From assembly GCA_028692275.1 (NCBI GenBank), contig JAQUXR010000011.1, positions 6,149-70,148 of the forward strand: 64,000 bases of DNA, written 5' to 3'. Within the stretch, counting starts at the first letter, position 1. Every line of letters begins with the position of its first letter. This DNA comes from Frisingicoccus sp009929615. GTDB taxonomy: Bacteria; Bacillota; Clostridia; Lachnospirales; Lachnospiraceae. The notes beneath the pieces are model-generated. The model worked only from the letters and a program-made list of their open reading frames with translations, made no database searches and was not told the origin of the DNA. Below are positions 17,547 to 26,157 of this stretch, piece by piece. Made by a program: the position numbers and the translations under genes.

Positions 17547-17918
17547 ATGAATGATAATAAAGGATTTACTTTGCTGGAATTGCTTATTTCAGTAGGAATT
17601 TTAGTGATATTGGCTGGTATATTGTTTCCCTCCTATATTTCCCATGTTCATCGTACCCGTACCATCATCTGTGAAGAAAACAGATACACCTTGCTGGATG
17701 AAGTGGATTTACATCTTATAGAATACAGCAGGGGAGATACAGATGAATTTATGGCGAGTTTTATGGAATATTTTGCGGCCTACATTAAAGAAACACAGGT
17801 GTGTCCGGCAAAAGGTAATATTCGTCTGCGTTTTAGAAATACAAGTTCTGGAATAAGTGTCATAGTCAGCTGTTCAAAACATACAAAAAGGATATCCAGA
17901 GAAATAAGCATTGATTGA
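17547..17918 (+). CDS. Stand-alone type IV pseudopilin-like protein
   Basis: A 123-residue protein with a class III (prepilin) signal. The leader MNDNKG is cleaved after G6, F7 would be methylated, and E11 sits at position +5 of GFTLLELLIS; a hydrophobic helix follows. The C-terminal part is short and has two cysteines (C90 and C110 approximately) that could pair. No secretion ATPase, prepilin peptidase or other pilin is nearby. It overlaps the tail of the pre-helicase region but has its own start with a GGAG-like site. Confidence 0.82.
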   Translation: MNDNKGFTLLELLISVGILVILAGILFPSYISHVHRTRTIICEENRYTLLDEVDLHLIEYSRGDTDEFMASFMEYFAAYIKETQVCPAKGNIRLRFRNTSSGISVIVSCSKHTKRISREISID

Positions 17919-17938
17919 CTGGGGAGGAAATGAACATT

Positions 17939-20329
17939 ATGAAGCGGGAAGTCCGGATTTCGGTTAGAAATCTGGTGGAATTCATTTTAAAAAATGGTGA
18001 TATAGACCAACGTATGGGCGTTATGCAGGATGTGGACGCCATGCAGGCCGGAAGCCGGGCACATCGAAAGCTTCAGAAACAGGGCGGAAGCAATTATCAG
18101 GCCGAGGTTAGTCTGAAGCGCAAAGTTTCTATCGATGAGACTTTGGATATTCAGGTAGAGGGACGGGCGGATGGTATTATTTTAAACCCATTGAATGAAG
18201 AGACGGTGACGGTGGATGAAATCAAGGGGACGTTTACATCCTTGGAGAGTATTGAAGAACCTGATATTCTTCATATCGCCCAGGCGGACTGTTATGCATG
18301 TATTTATGGAGAGCTTCATGGCTTGTCCGGGATTAAAGTGCGTATCACTTACATTCATTTGGAAACAGAAGAAATAAAAATCTTTGAATTTGAACGACAG
18401 AGGGAAGAGTTGGAATCCTGGTTTCAGGATTTGGTTTCAAGATACGCCAAATGGGCCAAGTGGCAGATTGAATGGCAGGACCTGAGGGATATGACTATTG
18501 AAGAAATGGGCTTTCCTTTTGCTTATCGATTGAGCCAGAAGCGTATGATGAACGGCGTACTGCGTTCGATTGATGAGGGAAAAAATATATTTATTCAGGC
18601 ACCAACGGGAACAGGTAAGACTCTGGGGACACTTTTTCCGGCCATCAAAGCCATGGGGGAAAAGAAGTGCGGACGGATATTTTATTTGACGGCAAAAACC
18701 ATTGCCAGGACAGTGGCAGAGGAAACGGGGAAACTTCTTTCAGGGCAGGGGCTTCGTATGAAATTTGTTACTTTAACAGCGAAAGAGAAACTGTGTCCGA
18801 TGGATGAATGTAGGTGTCAGCCTGAGTATTGTGAACGGGCGAAAGGTCATTTTGACCGGGTGAATGATGCTGTGTTTGACATGATTCACCGGGAAGACAG
18901 TATGGAACGGGAAAAAATTCTGTCTTATGCTGAACAGCATCAGGTCTGCCCTTTTGAATTTCAATTAGATGTTTCTCTTTGGTGTGATGTCATTATCTGC
19001 GATTACAATTATGTTTTTGACCCGGTTGTTTATCTGAAACGTTTTTTCACGGATGCTTCACCCAATATGGTGTTTTTAGTTGATGAAGCCCATAATCTGG
19101 TGGAACGGGCCAGAGAGATGTACAGTGCTCAGTTATATCGAAGAGAATTTGACAGTCTGCATCGTCAGTTAAAAACACTGCGGCCGAAACTGGCTAAGAA
19201 AGTCCATAAGTGCAGCCAGTTTTTTAAAGATTTTGAGGAAAGCAGAATGGCTGAAAGCGGTAGTTATTTAAAAGTGACAGAAGTGGGAAGCTTCGTGTTG
19301 AATCTCATGGGTATGGTGGGAGATATGGAAACTTATCTCAGAGAAGATATGGAAGCAGAACTCAGGGAAAAAGTGACAGAACTCTATTTTGAGGCCCGCC
19401 GCTTTGTTAATACCTATGATTTGATTGACGATAAGTATTTGATTTATACCGAAGGTGATTCGGGAGATACGATGGTAAAGATGTTCTGTGTAGACCCTTC
19501 AGGAAATCTGAGTGAACGGATAGGCATGAGTCGCAGCTGCATTTTCTTTTCAGCTACCCTCCTGCCGGTTCAGTATTATAAAGACCTGCTCAGTGCTCAT
19601 CCGGAAGGAGATTACGAAATGTATGTAGACTCTCCTTTTTCTCCGGAAAAGCGTTTGATTTTTACGGCGGGTGATGTGAGCAGCCGATATTCGGCCAGAA
19701 ACCAGGAACAGTACGAACGGATTGCAGATTACCTGAGTAAGATTATTAAAGGGCGGAACGGCAATTACATTGCATTTTTCCCATCCTATGCTTTTATGGC
19801 ATCGGTTTTTGATATTTTCACCGAAAAAGAAATGATGAAGGCTGGCCGGGGACTCAGGGTGTTTTGTCAGGAAAGCGGCATGGATGAAGAACAGAGACAG
19901 GCATTTCTCGATAACTTCAAAGAGGATGCCCATGAAACGGTTTTGGGCTTCTGCGTATTAGGCGGTATATTTTCAGAGGGGATTGATTTGAAAGCCGATC
20001 GGTTAATTGGAGCTATTATTGTAGGGACAGGGCTTCCGGGGATAGGAAGTGACCGGGAGCTGTTGAAAGAATATTTTGATAAAACAAAAGGCAGGGGATT
20101 TGACTATGCCTATTTATATCCGGGAATGAACAAGGTTCTCCAAGCTGGAGGAAGGGTTATTCGTTCGGAAGAAGATACAGGAATCATAGCTCTGTTGGAT
20201 GAAAGATTTAACTATTCGGGATATCAGCGTCTCTTTCCCAGAGAATGGTATCCCTTCCAGAAAGTAAATATGGATTCTGTGGAGAAAAAGATAGAAAAAT
20301 TCTGGACAGAACAAATAAATCATCTATAA
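17939..20329 (+). CDS. PD-(D/E)XK nuclease-like domain fused to an XPD/DinG-type Fe-S helicase
   Basis: A 796-residue protein. Residues about 40-160 resemble a PD-(D/E)XK nuclease (VEGRADGI, VDEIKGTF). The helicase follows: Walker A APTGTGKT (about 221-228), a cysteine cluster typical of the XPD iron-sulfur domain (C286, C291, C293, C298 and C337 approximately), DEAH (about 382-385), and motif VI-like QAGGRVIRSEEDTG. It is a likely 5'-3' DNA helicase in repair. Start: the ATG at 17939 lies 11 bases after GGGGAGG; an ATG at 17930 is in frame but too close to that site. Confidence 0.85.
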   Translation: MKREVRISVRNLVEFILKNGDIDQRMGVMQDVDAMQAGSRAHRKLQKQGGSNYQAEVSLKRKVSIDETLDIQVEGRADGIILNPLNEETVTVDEIKGTFTSLESIEEPDILHIAQADCYACIYGELHGLSGIKVRITYIHLETEEIKIFEFERQREELESWFQDLVSRYAKWAKWQIEWQDLRDMTIEEMGFPFAYRLSQKRMMNGVLRSIDEGKNIFIQAPTGTGKTLGTLFPAIKAMGEKKCGRIFYLTAKTIARTVAEETGKLLSGQGLRMKFVTLTAKEKLCPMDECRCQPEYCERAKGHFDRVNDAVFDMIHREDSMEREKILSYAEQHQVCPFEFQLDVSLWCDVIICDYNYVFDPVVYLKRFFTDASPNMVFLVDEAHNLVERAREMYSAQLYRREFDSLHRQLKTLRPKLAKKVHKCSQFFKDFEESRMAESGSYLKVTEVGSFVLNLMGMVGDMETYLREDMEAELREKVTELYFEARRFVNTYDLIDDKYLIYTEGDSGDTMVKMFCVDPSGNLSERIGMSRSCIFFSATLLPVQYYKDLLSAHPEGDYEMYVDSPFSPEKRLIFTAGDVSSRYSARNQEQYERIADYLSKIIKGRNGNYIAFFPSYAFMASVFDIFTEKEMMKAGRGLRVFCQESGMDEEQRQAFLDNFKEDAHETVLGFCVLGGIFSEGIDLKADRLIGAIIVGTGLPGIGSDRELLKEYFDKTKGRGFDYAYLYPGMNKVLQAGGRVIRSEEDTGIIALLDERFNYSGYQRLFPREWYPFQKVNMDSVEKKIEKFWTEQINHL

Positions 20330-20361
20330 TAGGATTTAGAAAACACTAAGGAGGTTGTTTC

Positions 20362-20604
20362 ATGTTAATCACAATTTGTATTGGAAGCTCCTGTCATTTA
20401 AAGGGTTCCAGAAATGTTATTCAGGGACTTGAGCGGAAAATCAAGGAAGAACAGTTATCTTCCAAGATAGAGTTAAACGGTTCTTTTTGCACAGGTGAGT
20501 GCGAAAAGGGCGTATGTGTAAAGATTGATGACGAATTATTTTCCGTTTCACCGGAAACTGTAGATACATTTTTCACCGAAGAGGTGCTCGGGAGGTTGAA
20601 TTAG
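20362..20604 (+). CDS. Thioredoxin-like [2Fe-2S] ferredoxin of the hydrogenase cluster
   Basis: An 80-residue protein with the thioredoxin-like ferredoxin pattern: C6 and C11 in CIGSSC, and C43 and C47 in CTGEC; an extra C52 follows. It resembles the NuoE/HydC C-terminal ferredoxin domain as a free subunit. It has its own AGGAGG and touches the sensory hydrogenase gene directly (no gap). It probably passes electrons to or from the hydrogenase proteins encoded next. Confidence 0.86.
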   Translation: MLITICIGSSCHLKGSRNVIQGLERKIKEEQLSSKIELNGSFCTGECEKGVCVKIDDELFSVSPETVDTFFTEEVLGRLN

Positions 20605-22332
20605 TTGGCGGCAATTGGATTTAAGACAGCGAAATGCAAGGACTGTTATAAATGTGTCCGAATATGTCCAGTGAAAGCCATTCATACCAAGGATGAACAT
20701 GCTCTCTACGTGGCAGATGAATGTGTATTATGTGGGCGGTGCCTGGAGGCCTGTCCTCAGGACGCGATTATCAGTATCAGTGATATACAAAAAGCAAAGG
20801 CTTTTATTCAGGAAGGCTGTAAAACTGTTGTTTCGCTGGATCCGGCATATCTGGGCGTATTTGGCGATACGGAAAATGGTACAGGACAGCTGAGAGAAGC
20901 ATTATATCAGCTTGGTTTTTCCCACATAAGAGAAACGGCAGAAGGAGCAGTTCATGTGACGAAAGCCTATGAACGTCTTATCAAGGCTGGCGAGATGAAT
21001 AACATTATCACTACGTCCTGTGCGGCAATTAATGATTTGGTAGAGCGATATTATCCGGAGATGATTCCATATATGGCGCCGGTAGTTTCACCTATGATTG
21101 CTCATGGAATGATGTTGAAGGAAGAATTTGGGCCAGATGTGAAGGTTGTATATATCGGCAGTTGTACGGCAAAAGGCAGAGAAGCTTTACGAGACCGATG
21201 CCGTGGAGAATTCATTGATGCGGTAATTGATTTTCAAGAACTTCGCAAGTGGCTTAAGGAAGCCGGAATTGATCCGGCACAATGTGAGCCAAGGCAGAGG
21301 CGCGGCAAAAATCCATTGATTAACGGTCTCTATGGTGTTAGTGGTGGGATATTGTCATCTGTTGAAGCGGATAAAGGCTTTGGAAAATATGAGCAGCTTT
21401 ATGTAGATGGTATTGACTCTGTGAAAGAGCTTTTTACCTGCATAGCAAATGGCGAAATTAATAATTGCTTTATAGAGGTGGCATCCTGTGTTGGCGGCTG
21501 TATTAATGGTCCGCTGGCTGGTGGTCAGGAAAGTGACCGGTTTAAGGCACGAATTTATACAAATCAGAAGATTATCCGCGAGTTTCCGCAGGATATGGAT
21601 AAGATGAAAGAAAGCATTATCCTGAGGAAAGATTTTCGTCAGTCTGCGCAGGCAGTGGCTATACCAACTGAGGAAGAGATTCAGGAAGCACTGCGTAAAG
21701 ATGGTAAAGACTCCATTGAGAAACAGTTAAACTGCGGCGCTTGTGGATTTAAAACCTGTAGAGATAAAGCGATTGCTCTCTGCCAGCATAAGGAACAGCT
21801 GAATCTGTGTATTCCATATATGTATCAGCAGGCAAGATCCACGGCAGAGGTTATTTTGTCTGTTACACCAAACCTGATTTTTACAGTGGATGAGCAGCTG
21901 CGTATTCAGGAGTTTAATAATGCGGCGGAGGTTATGTTTAATATATCTGCCGATAAAGCCCACGGCATGTTTCTTGGGAACATTATTGACCCTGGAGATT
22001 TTGCATCGGTATTTCGCGATAAGCGAAGTATTATGAATAAAAAAGTGTCCTATGAGAAATATGGGATGATTACGATGCAGAACATTATTTACATTCGTGA
22101 ACAGAATTGCGCATTGGGAATTTTAAGAAATATTACCTCCGAAGAAAAGATACGAAGACAACATGACCGGATGCGCATGGAGGCAATGGATATTGCCCAG
22201 AAAGTTATCGATAAACAGATGATGGTTGCCCAGGAGATTGCCGGGCTGTTGGGTGAAACGACAGCAGAGACAAAGGTGACTCTGACAAAGATGCGGGACA
22301 GCATTTTCTATGAGGGAGACGACAACCTATGA
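20605..22332 (+). CDS. PAS-containing sensory [FeFe] hydrogenase (HydS-like)
   Basis: A 575-residue protein. It contains two [4Fe-4S] sets (C11/14/17/21 and C40/43/46/50), an H-cluster domain with the motifs TSCAA (C139), GSCTAK (C187) and SCVGGC (C295, C299), an extra cysteine-rich Fe-S motif (about C377-C402) and a PAS domain (about 416-510) with a C-terminal helix. All four H-cluster ligands are present, but the proton-shuttle cysteine after C139 is alanine, as I recall for sensory hydrogenases such as Thermotoga HydS. It most likely senses H2 or redox state. The start is TTG, 9 bases after GGGAGG. Confidence 0.88.
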   Translation: MAAIGFKTAKCKDCYKCVRICPVKAIHTKDEHALYVADECVLCGRCLEACPQDAIISISDIQKAKAFIQEGCKTVVSLDPAYLGVFGDTENGTGQLREALYQLGFSHIRETAEGAVHVTKAYERLIKAGEMNNIITTSCAAINDLVERYYPEMIPYMAPVVSPMIAHGMMLKEEFGPDVKVVYIGSCTAKGREALRDRCRGEFIDAVIDFQELRKWLKEAGIDPAQCEPRQRRGKNPLINGLYGVSGGILSSVEADKGFGKYEQLYVDGIDSVKELFTCIANGEINNCFIEVASCVGGCINGPLAGGQESDRFKARIYTNQKIIREFPQDMDKMKESIILRKDFRQSAQAVAIPTEEEIQEALRKDGKDSIEKQLNCGACGFKTCRDKAIALCQHKEQLNLCIPYMYQQARSTAEVILSVTPNLIFTVDEQLRIQEFNNAAEVMFNISADKAHGMFLGNIIDPGDFASVFRDKRSIMNKKVSYEKYGMITMQNIIYIREQNCALGILRNITSEEKIRRQHDRMRMEAMDIAQKVIDKQMMVAQEIAGLLGETTAETKVTLTKMRDSIFYEGDDNL

Positions 22333-23501
22333 ATATGAGTCTGGACATTGCATGGAAAAGCCTGAATAAGAAAAAGGAAGAACTGTGCGGGGATACGGTT
22401 GAGATTATTAAAACTGAAGATTCAGATATTCTTTTACTCTCTGACGGTATGGGGAGCGGTGTCAAAGCAAATATTCTATCGACTTTGACGACAAAGATTA
22501 TGGGTACGATGCTGAAGAATGGAGCGACGATTGAAGAATGCGTGACAACCATAGCGAAGACACTGCCTGTTTGCCAGACGAGGCAGGTGGCTTATTCGAC
22601 TTTTAGTATTCTCCAAATCTATAAAGACGGCAAGGCTTCACTGATTGAATATGATAATCCGGGAGGCATTCTCATTCGAGATGGCCGCCATAAGGATGTT
22701 CCTTTCATTGTGCGTGAACTCGAGGGGAAAATCATCCGGGAATATCATTTTAACGTCTGCTATGGGGATTATTATATTCTTATGAGTGACGGCGTTATCC
22801 ATGCCGGAGTAGGGAAAAACAAAGGTTTCGGCTGGCCTCGCGGAGAAGTCGTTCGTTATGCGGAGCGCTATTGTTCGTCAGGGGTGTCAAGCTCACGTCT
22901 TATGTCTATGATAAGCAACCGGTGCAACGTTCTTTATGGTGGCGAGCCTGGAGACGACACTACGGTTATTACAATAAAAGTTACAGAACCTAAAACAGTG
23001 AATCTGTTTACGGGACCACCGGTGAATAAAGAGGATGATGAGCGTCTTATGCAAGCCTTTATGGAAACACCGGGACGAAAGATTATCTGTGGAGGAACAT
23101 CGGCAACCATTGGTGCGAGATATTTAAATAAACCACTGAAAGCTTCGTTGACCTATTATGATCCGGATATTCCGCCAACGGCAGAACTTGAAGGCATTGA
23201 TATGGTAACAGAGGGCGTGTTAACACTGAACCGTACGGTGCAGATGCTCTCCGGATACAATGCAGGAAAAGTGGATGAACCATTTTTCAATCGGCTGTAT
23301 GGGAAAGATGGAGCTGCCCAGCTTGGAAAGGTTCTTGTAGAAGAATGTACCCAGTTGAATCTTTTTGTCGGCAGGGCGTTAAATGAAACTTATCAGGCGG
23401 CATCCCTGCCCTTTGATTTAAGTATCAGACAGCGTCTGGTGGAACAGCTTATAAAAGAATGTGAAAAGATGGGGAAAAGAGTTACCATTAAATATTATTA
23501 A
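22329..23501 (+). CDS. PP2C/SpoIIE-type serine/threonine phosphatase
   Basis: A 390-residue protein. The PP2C metal-binding motifs are LLSDGMGSG (D39), LMSDGVIHAG and GDDTTVITIKV; about residues 1-225 are the phosphatase domain. The C-terminal 165 residues (from about NLFTGPPVNK) are a separate domain I do not recognise, with GGTSATIGARYL. The start overlaps the sensory hydrogenase stop as ATGA, so the two proteins are made together. The inferred role is output of the hydrogen/redox sensor; the phosphoprotein target is not in this window. Confidence 0.88.
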   Translation: MNMSLDIAWKSLNKKKEELCGDTVEIIKTEDSDILLLSDGMGSGVKANILSTLTTKIMGTMLKNGATIEECVTTIAKTLPVCQTRQVAYSTFSILQIYKDGKASLIEYDNPGGILIRDGRHKDVPFIVRELEGKIIREYHFNVCYGDYYILMSDGVIHAGVGKNKGFGWPRGEVVRYAERYCSSGVSSSRLMSMISNRCNVLYGGEPGDDTTVITIKVTEPKTVNLFTGPPVNKEDDERLMQAFMETPGRKIICGGTSATIGARYLNKPLKASLTYYDPDIPPTAELEGIDMVTEGVLTLNRTVQMLSGYNAGKVDEPFFNRLYGKDGAAQLGKVLVEECTQLNLFVGRALNETYQAASLPFDLSIRQRLVEQLIKECEKMGKRVTIKYY

Positions 23502-23526
23502 TGGCATTGCTGCAGAGGAGTAAAAA

Positions 23527-24984
23527 ATGAAAAGAACATTTGTAACGGATATTAATGAAATTAAATATGAAGTGTACATGGAAGTGGCACGTATGGCTTT
23601 TGAAGGAAAGCTGAATGAGAGCCGGGAACAGATTCCTTATAATATCATTCCGGGAAATACACCTCAGTATCGCTGCTGCGTTTATAAAGAACGGGAGATT
23701 ATCCGTCAGAGAGTGCGTCTTGCAGAAGGCCATACACCACTGCCGGGAGGAAATATAAAAAATATTGTTCAGGTTCTTCCTGCGGCCTGTGAAGGCTGTC
23801 CGATTAACCGGTTCAGTGTAACGAATAACTGCCAGATGTGTCTGGCTAAAAAATGTATGTCTGCCTGCAATTTTGGTGCGATTACTTTTGAAGGAGGAAG
23901 AGCCCATATTGACCCTAAGAAATGCAAAGAGTGTGGACGATGTGTGGAAGCCTGCCCTTATAATGCAATTGCAGATTTAATGCGTCCTTGTAAAAGGGCC
24001 TGCCCGGTAGATGCCATTTCCATGGATGAGGAAATGATTGTACAGATTGATGATACCAAGTGTATCAGCTGTGGTCAGTGTGTGGTAGGCTGTCCTTTTG
24101 GTGCTATTTCAGACCGCTCCTTTATGGTGGATGTTATCCGCTTAATTAACAGTGGGGTTAAGGTCTATGCTATGGTTGCACCGGCTATTGAAGGACAGTT
24201 TGGAGCTGATGTATCTGTCGGAATGATTCGGGAAGCGGTTAAAGCCCTTGGATTTGAGGATATGTTTGAAGTTTCATTGGGGGCTGACTTTGTTTCTAAA
24301 AATGAAGCCTTGGAATTAGAAGAGCGGGTGAAGGCTGGTGAAAAGATGACAACGTCCTGTTGTCCGGCTTTTGTCAATATCATTAAAAAGCATTTTCCTG
24401 AGCTGGCGGATAAGATGTCTACAACGGTTTCACCGATGCAGGCGACAGCCCGTCTGATTAAAGCCATGTATCCGGAAGCTTTGTGCGTTTTTATCGGACC
24501 ATGTATTGCTAAAAAGAGCGAAGTGATTGATTCGATTACCATGGGGGCTGCAGATTATGCACTTACCTATGAAGAACTGTACGCTATGATGGAAGCTAAG
24601 AGTGTAGACCCCTTGGATTATACGGGAGAGCTTCAGCAGGGAAGTAAATTTGGTAAGAATTATTCTGTATCCGGCGGTGTGACGGCAGCAGTTCTTGAAA
24701 CCTTTAAAGAGCGAAATGAAGATGTTTCTGTCAAAGTTTATAAAGCAGATGGGGCAGCGGATTGTAAAAAAGCATTAATGCTTCTGAAAGCAGGACGGCT
24801 GACCGAAGACTTCATTGAAGGCATGGCCTGTGCCGGTGGATGTGTCAACGGACCGGCAATGCTCAACCGGGAAAGAACTTTCATGAAAGATAGAAATGCG
24901 CAGATTAATCAGGCAGATGACCGGCAGATATTGTCTAACGTAGATACTTACGAAGAATATAATATCCGTATGCATCGAAATTAA
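23527..24984 (+). CDS. [FeFe] hydrogenase, group B-like, ferredoxin-dependent
   Basis: A 485-residue hydrogenase. The N-terminus has several Fe-S cysteine sets (CEGCP near 88-91, C102-C114, C133/136/139/143, C155/159, C179/182/185/189). The H-cluster motifs are TSCCPAF (C278, C279), GPCIAKK (C326) and MACAGGC (C435, C439). Both L1 cysteines are present, so it should be catalytic, unlike its upstream neighbour. It catalyses H2 evolution or uptake with ferredoxin. Maturases (HydE, HydF, HydG) are not in the window. It lies 25 bases after the phosphatase gene and ends at a terminator. Confidence 0.9.
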   Translation: MKRTFVTDINEIKYEVYMEVARMAFEGKLNESREQIPYNIIPGNTPQYRCCVYKEREIIRQRVRLAEGHTPLPGGNIKNIVQVLPAACEGCPINRFSVTNNCQMCLAKKCMSACNFGAITFEGGRAHIDPKKCKECGRCVEACPYNAIADLMRPCKRACPVDAISMDEEMIVQIDDTKCISCGQCVVGCPFGAISDRSFMVDVIRLINSGVKVYAMVAPAIEGQFGADVSVGMIREAVKALGFEDMFEVSLGADFVSKNEALELEERVKAGEKMTTSCCPAFVNIIKKHFPELADKMSTTVSPMQATARLIKAMYPEALCVFIGPCIAKKSEVIDSITMGAADYALTYEELYAMMEAKSVDPLDYTGELQQGSKFGKNYSVSGGVTAAVLETFKERNEDVSVKVYKADGAADCKKALMLLKAGRLTEDFIEGMACAGGCVNGPAMLNRERTFMKDRNAQINQADDRQILSNVDTYEEYNIRMHRN

Positions 24985-25004
24985 ATGACAAAAGTTTTTA
25001 TAAA

Positions 25005-25040
25005 AAAAGGCAGAAGACTATTGACCTCTTCTGCCTTTTC
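25005..25040 (+). terminator. Intrinsic terminator after the hydrogenase cluster
   Basis: AAAAGGCAGAAGA (25005-25017) pairs with TCTTCTGCCTTTT (25027-25039). It closes the four-gene transcript. Confidence 0.92.
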
Positions 25041-25055
25041 TGTTATTATCATAAG

Positions 25056-25074
25056 AGTAACGATAATTGTTACT
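25056..25074 (+). promoter_or_regulatory. Fur/PerR-type operator upstream of the Fur-family gene
   Basis: AGTAACGATAATTGTTACT is a near-perfect dyad; its core TAACGAT-A-ATTGTTA is a 7-1-7 repeat with one mismatch, the layout of Fur and PerR boxes. It lies about 28 bases before the start codon, which fits autoregulation. Confidence 0.6.
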
Positions 25075-25101
25075 AATATTGATATAGGAAGGAGGACCTA
25101 C

Positions 25102-25509
25102 ATGGCAACACTTAAATATAGCCGTCAGCGCGAAGCAATTAAGAATTATCTTGTAGGCCGTCTGGACCATCCGACAGCGGATATGGTATATTCAGCTATC
25201 CGCGAAATCTATCCGAACATCAGTCTTGGAACCGTATACCGAAATTTGACTCTTTTGGCAAGTCAGGGAGAGATTATTAAGATTTCCTGTGGACAGAACA
25301 GTGACCGTTTTGATGGAAGGACGGAATTACATCACCATATTGTCTGCGAGAAATGCGGTCAGGTTGAAGATTTATTTGGACTGAATGCACAGATGATAGA
25401 TCAGATGGCAGCCGGAAATTATGATGGAGACATCTACGGACATCAGTTATATTTCTATGGTAAATGTAAGAAATGTAAAGAAGAAGAAAAAAGTTTAAAA
25501 ACGGGTTGA
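25102..25509 (+). CDS. Fur-family metalloregulator, PerR-like
   Basis: A 135-residue regulator. A winged helix (about 1-75; YSRQREAIKNYLVGRLDHPTADMVY, SLGTVYRNLTLL) is followed by a dimer domain with the metal-rich TELHHHIVCEKCG and a second CxxC near the end (GKCKKCKEE), forming the structural zinc site. The short N-terminus and the adjacent rubrerythrin favour a PerR-type peroxide or iron sensor over Zur. The ATG at 25102 has GGAGG upstream; in-frame upstream codons run through the terminator and are not used. Confidence 0.87.
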   Translation: MATLKYSRQREAIKNYLVGRLDHPTADMVYSAIREIYPNISLGTVYRNLTLLASQGEIIKISCGQNSDRFDGRTELHHHIVCEKCGQVEDLFGLNAQMIDQMAAGNYDGDIYGHQLYFYGKCKKCKEEEKSLKTG

Positions 25510-25560
25510 CAAACAAAACAAAGTAGTATATGATAATGATATCAGTAATGATTATTAATA
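25506..25560 (+). promoter_or_regulatory. Rubrerythrin promoter with overlapping operators
   Basis: TTGACA (25506-25511) and TATGAT (25529-25534) have a 17-base spacer; the -35 box overlaps the regulator stop codon. TGATAATGATATCA (25531-25544) covers the -10 box, and TAATGATTATTAATA (25546-25560) is a 7-1-7 dyad with 5 of 7 matches. Repression by the neighbouring Fur/PerR protein is the simplest reading. Confidence 0.68.
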
Positions 25561-25599
25561 TCAAAAAATAAAAAACAACTTTAAAAGGAGAGAATTAAA

Positions 25600-26142
25600 A
25601 TGAAAAAATTTGTATGTACAGTATGTGGTTATGTTCATGAAGGAGACGCAGCACCAGAGGCATGTCCAGTATGTAAGGCACCAGCAAGTAAATTTAAAGA
25701 GCAGTCCGGTAACAGAGAATGGGCAGCAGAGCATGTTGTAGGCGTAGCTCAGGGCGCTCCAGAAGATATCATGATGGATTTAAGAGCAAACTTTGAAGGA
25801 GAATGTTCAGAAGTTGGTATGTACCTTGCTATGGCTCGTGTAGCTCATAGAGAAGGATATCCAGAAATCGGTTTATACTGGGAAAAAGCTGCTTATGAAG
25901 AAGCAGAACATGCTGCAAAATTTGCTGAATTATTAGGCGAAGTTATTACAGACAGCACAAAGAAAAACCTTGAGATGAGAATTGATGCTGAAAACGGTGC
26001 TACAGCAGGTAAATTTGACCTTGCAAAACGTGCTAAAGCATTAAACCTTGATGCAATTCATGATACAGTTCATGAAATGGCAAGAGATGAAGCTCGTCAC
26101 GGAAAAGCATTTGAAGGATTATACAACAGATTCTTCAAATAA
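25600..26142 (+). CDS. Rubrerythrin-type peroxidase (rubredoxin domain first)
   Basis: A 180-residue protein. An N-terminal rubredoxin-like domain has CTVCGYVHEGDAAPEACPVC, and the ferritin-like di-iron domain follows, with ExxH motifs in EECSEVGMY-like and EEAEHAAKFAEL blocks and a final EARHGKAFEG. The domain order is the reverse of classical rubrerythrin (as in reverse rubrerythrin). It reduces H2O2 with electrons from NADH via rubredoxin partners and protects this anaerobe. It has a strong AGGAG and very A-rich, highly expressed codon use. Confidence 0.92.
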   Translation: MKKFVCTVCGYVHEGDAAPEACPVCKAPASKFKEQSGNREWAAEHVVGVAQGAPEDIMMDLRANFEGECSEVGMYLAMARVAHREGYPEIGLYWEKAAYEEAEHAAKFAELLGEVITDSTKKNLEMRIDAENGATAGKFDLAKRAKALNLDAIHDTVHEMARDEARHGKAFEGLYNRFFK

Positions 26143-26157
26143 GAATAAGATACTTAC

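Noticed and set aside
20605..22332. Treating the first hydrogenase as the main H2-producing enzyme
   Set aside because: The proton-shuttle cysteine is alanine and a PAS domain is attached, whereas the downstream homologue has both L1 cysteines.
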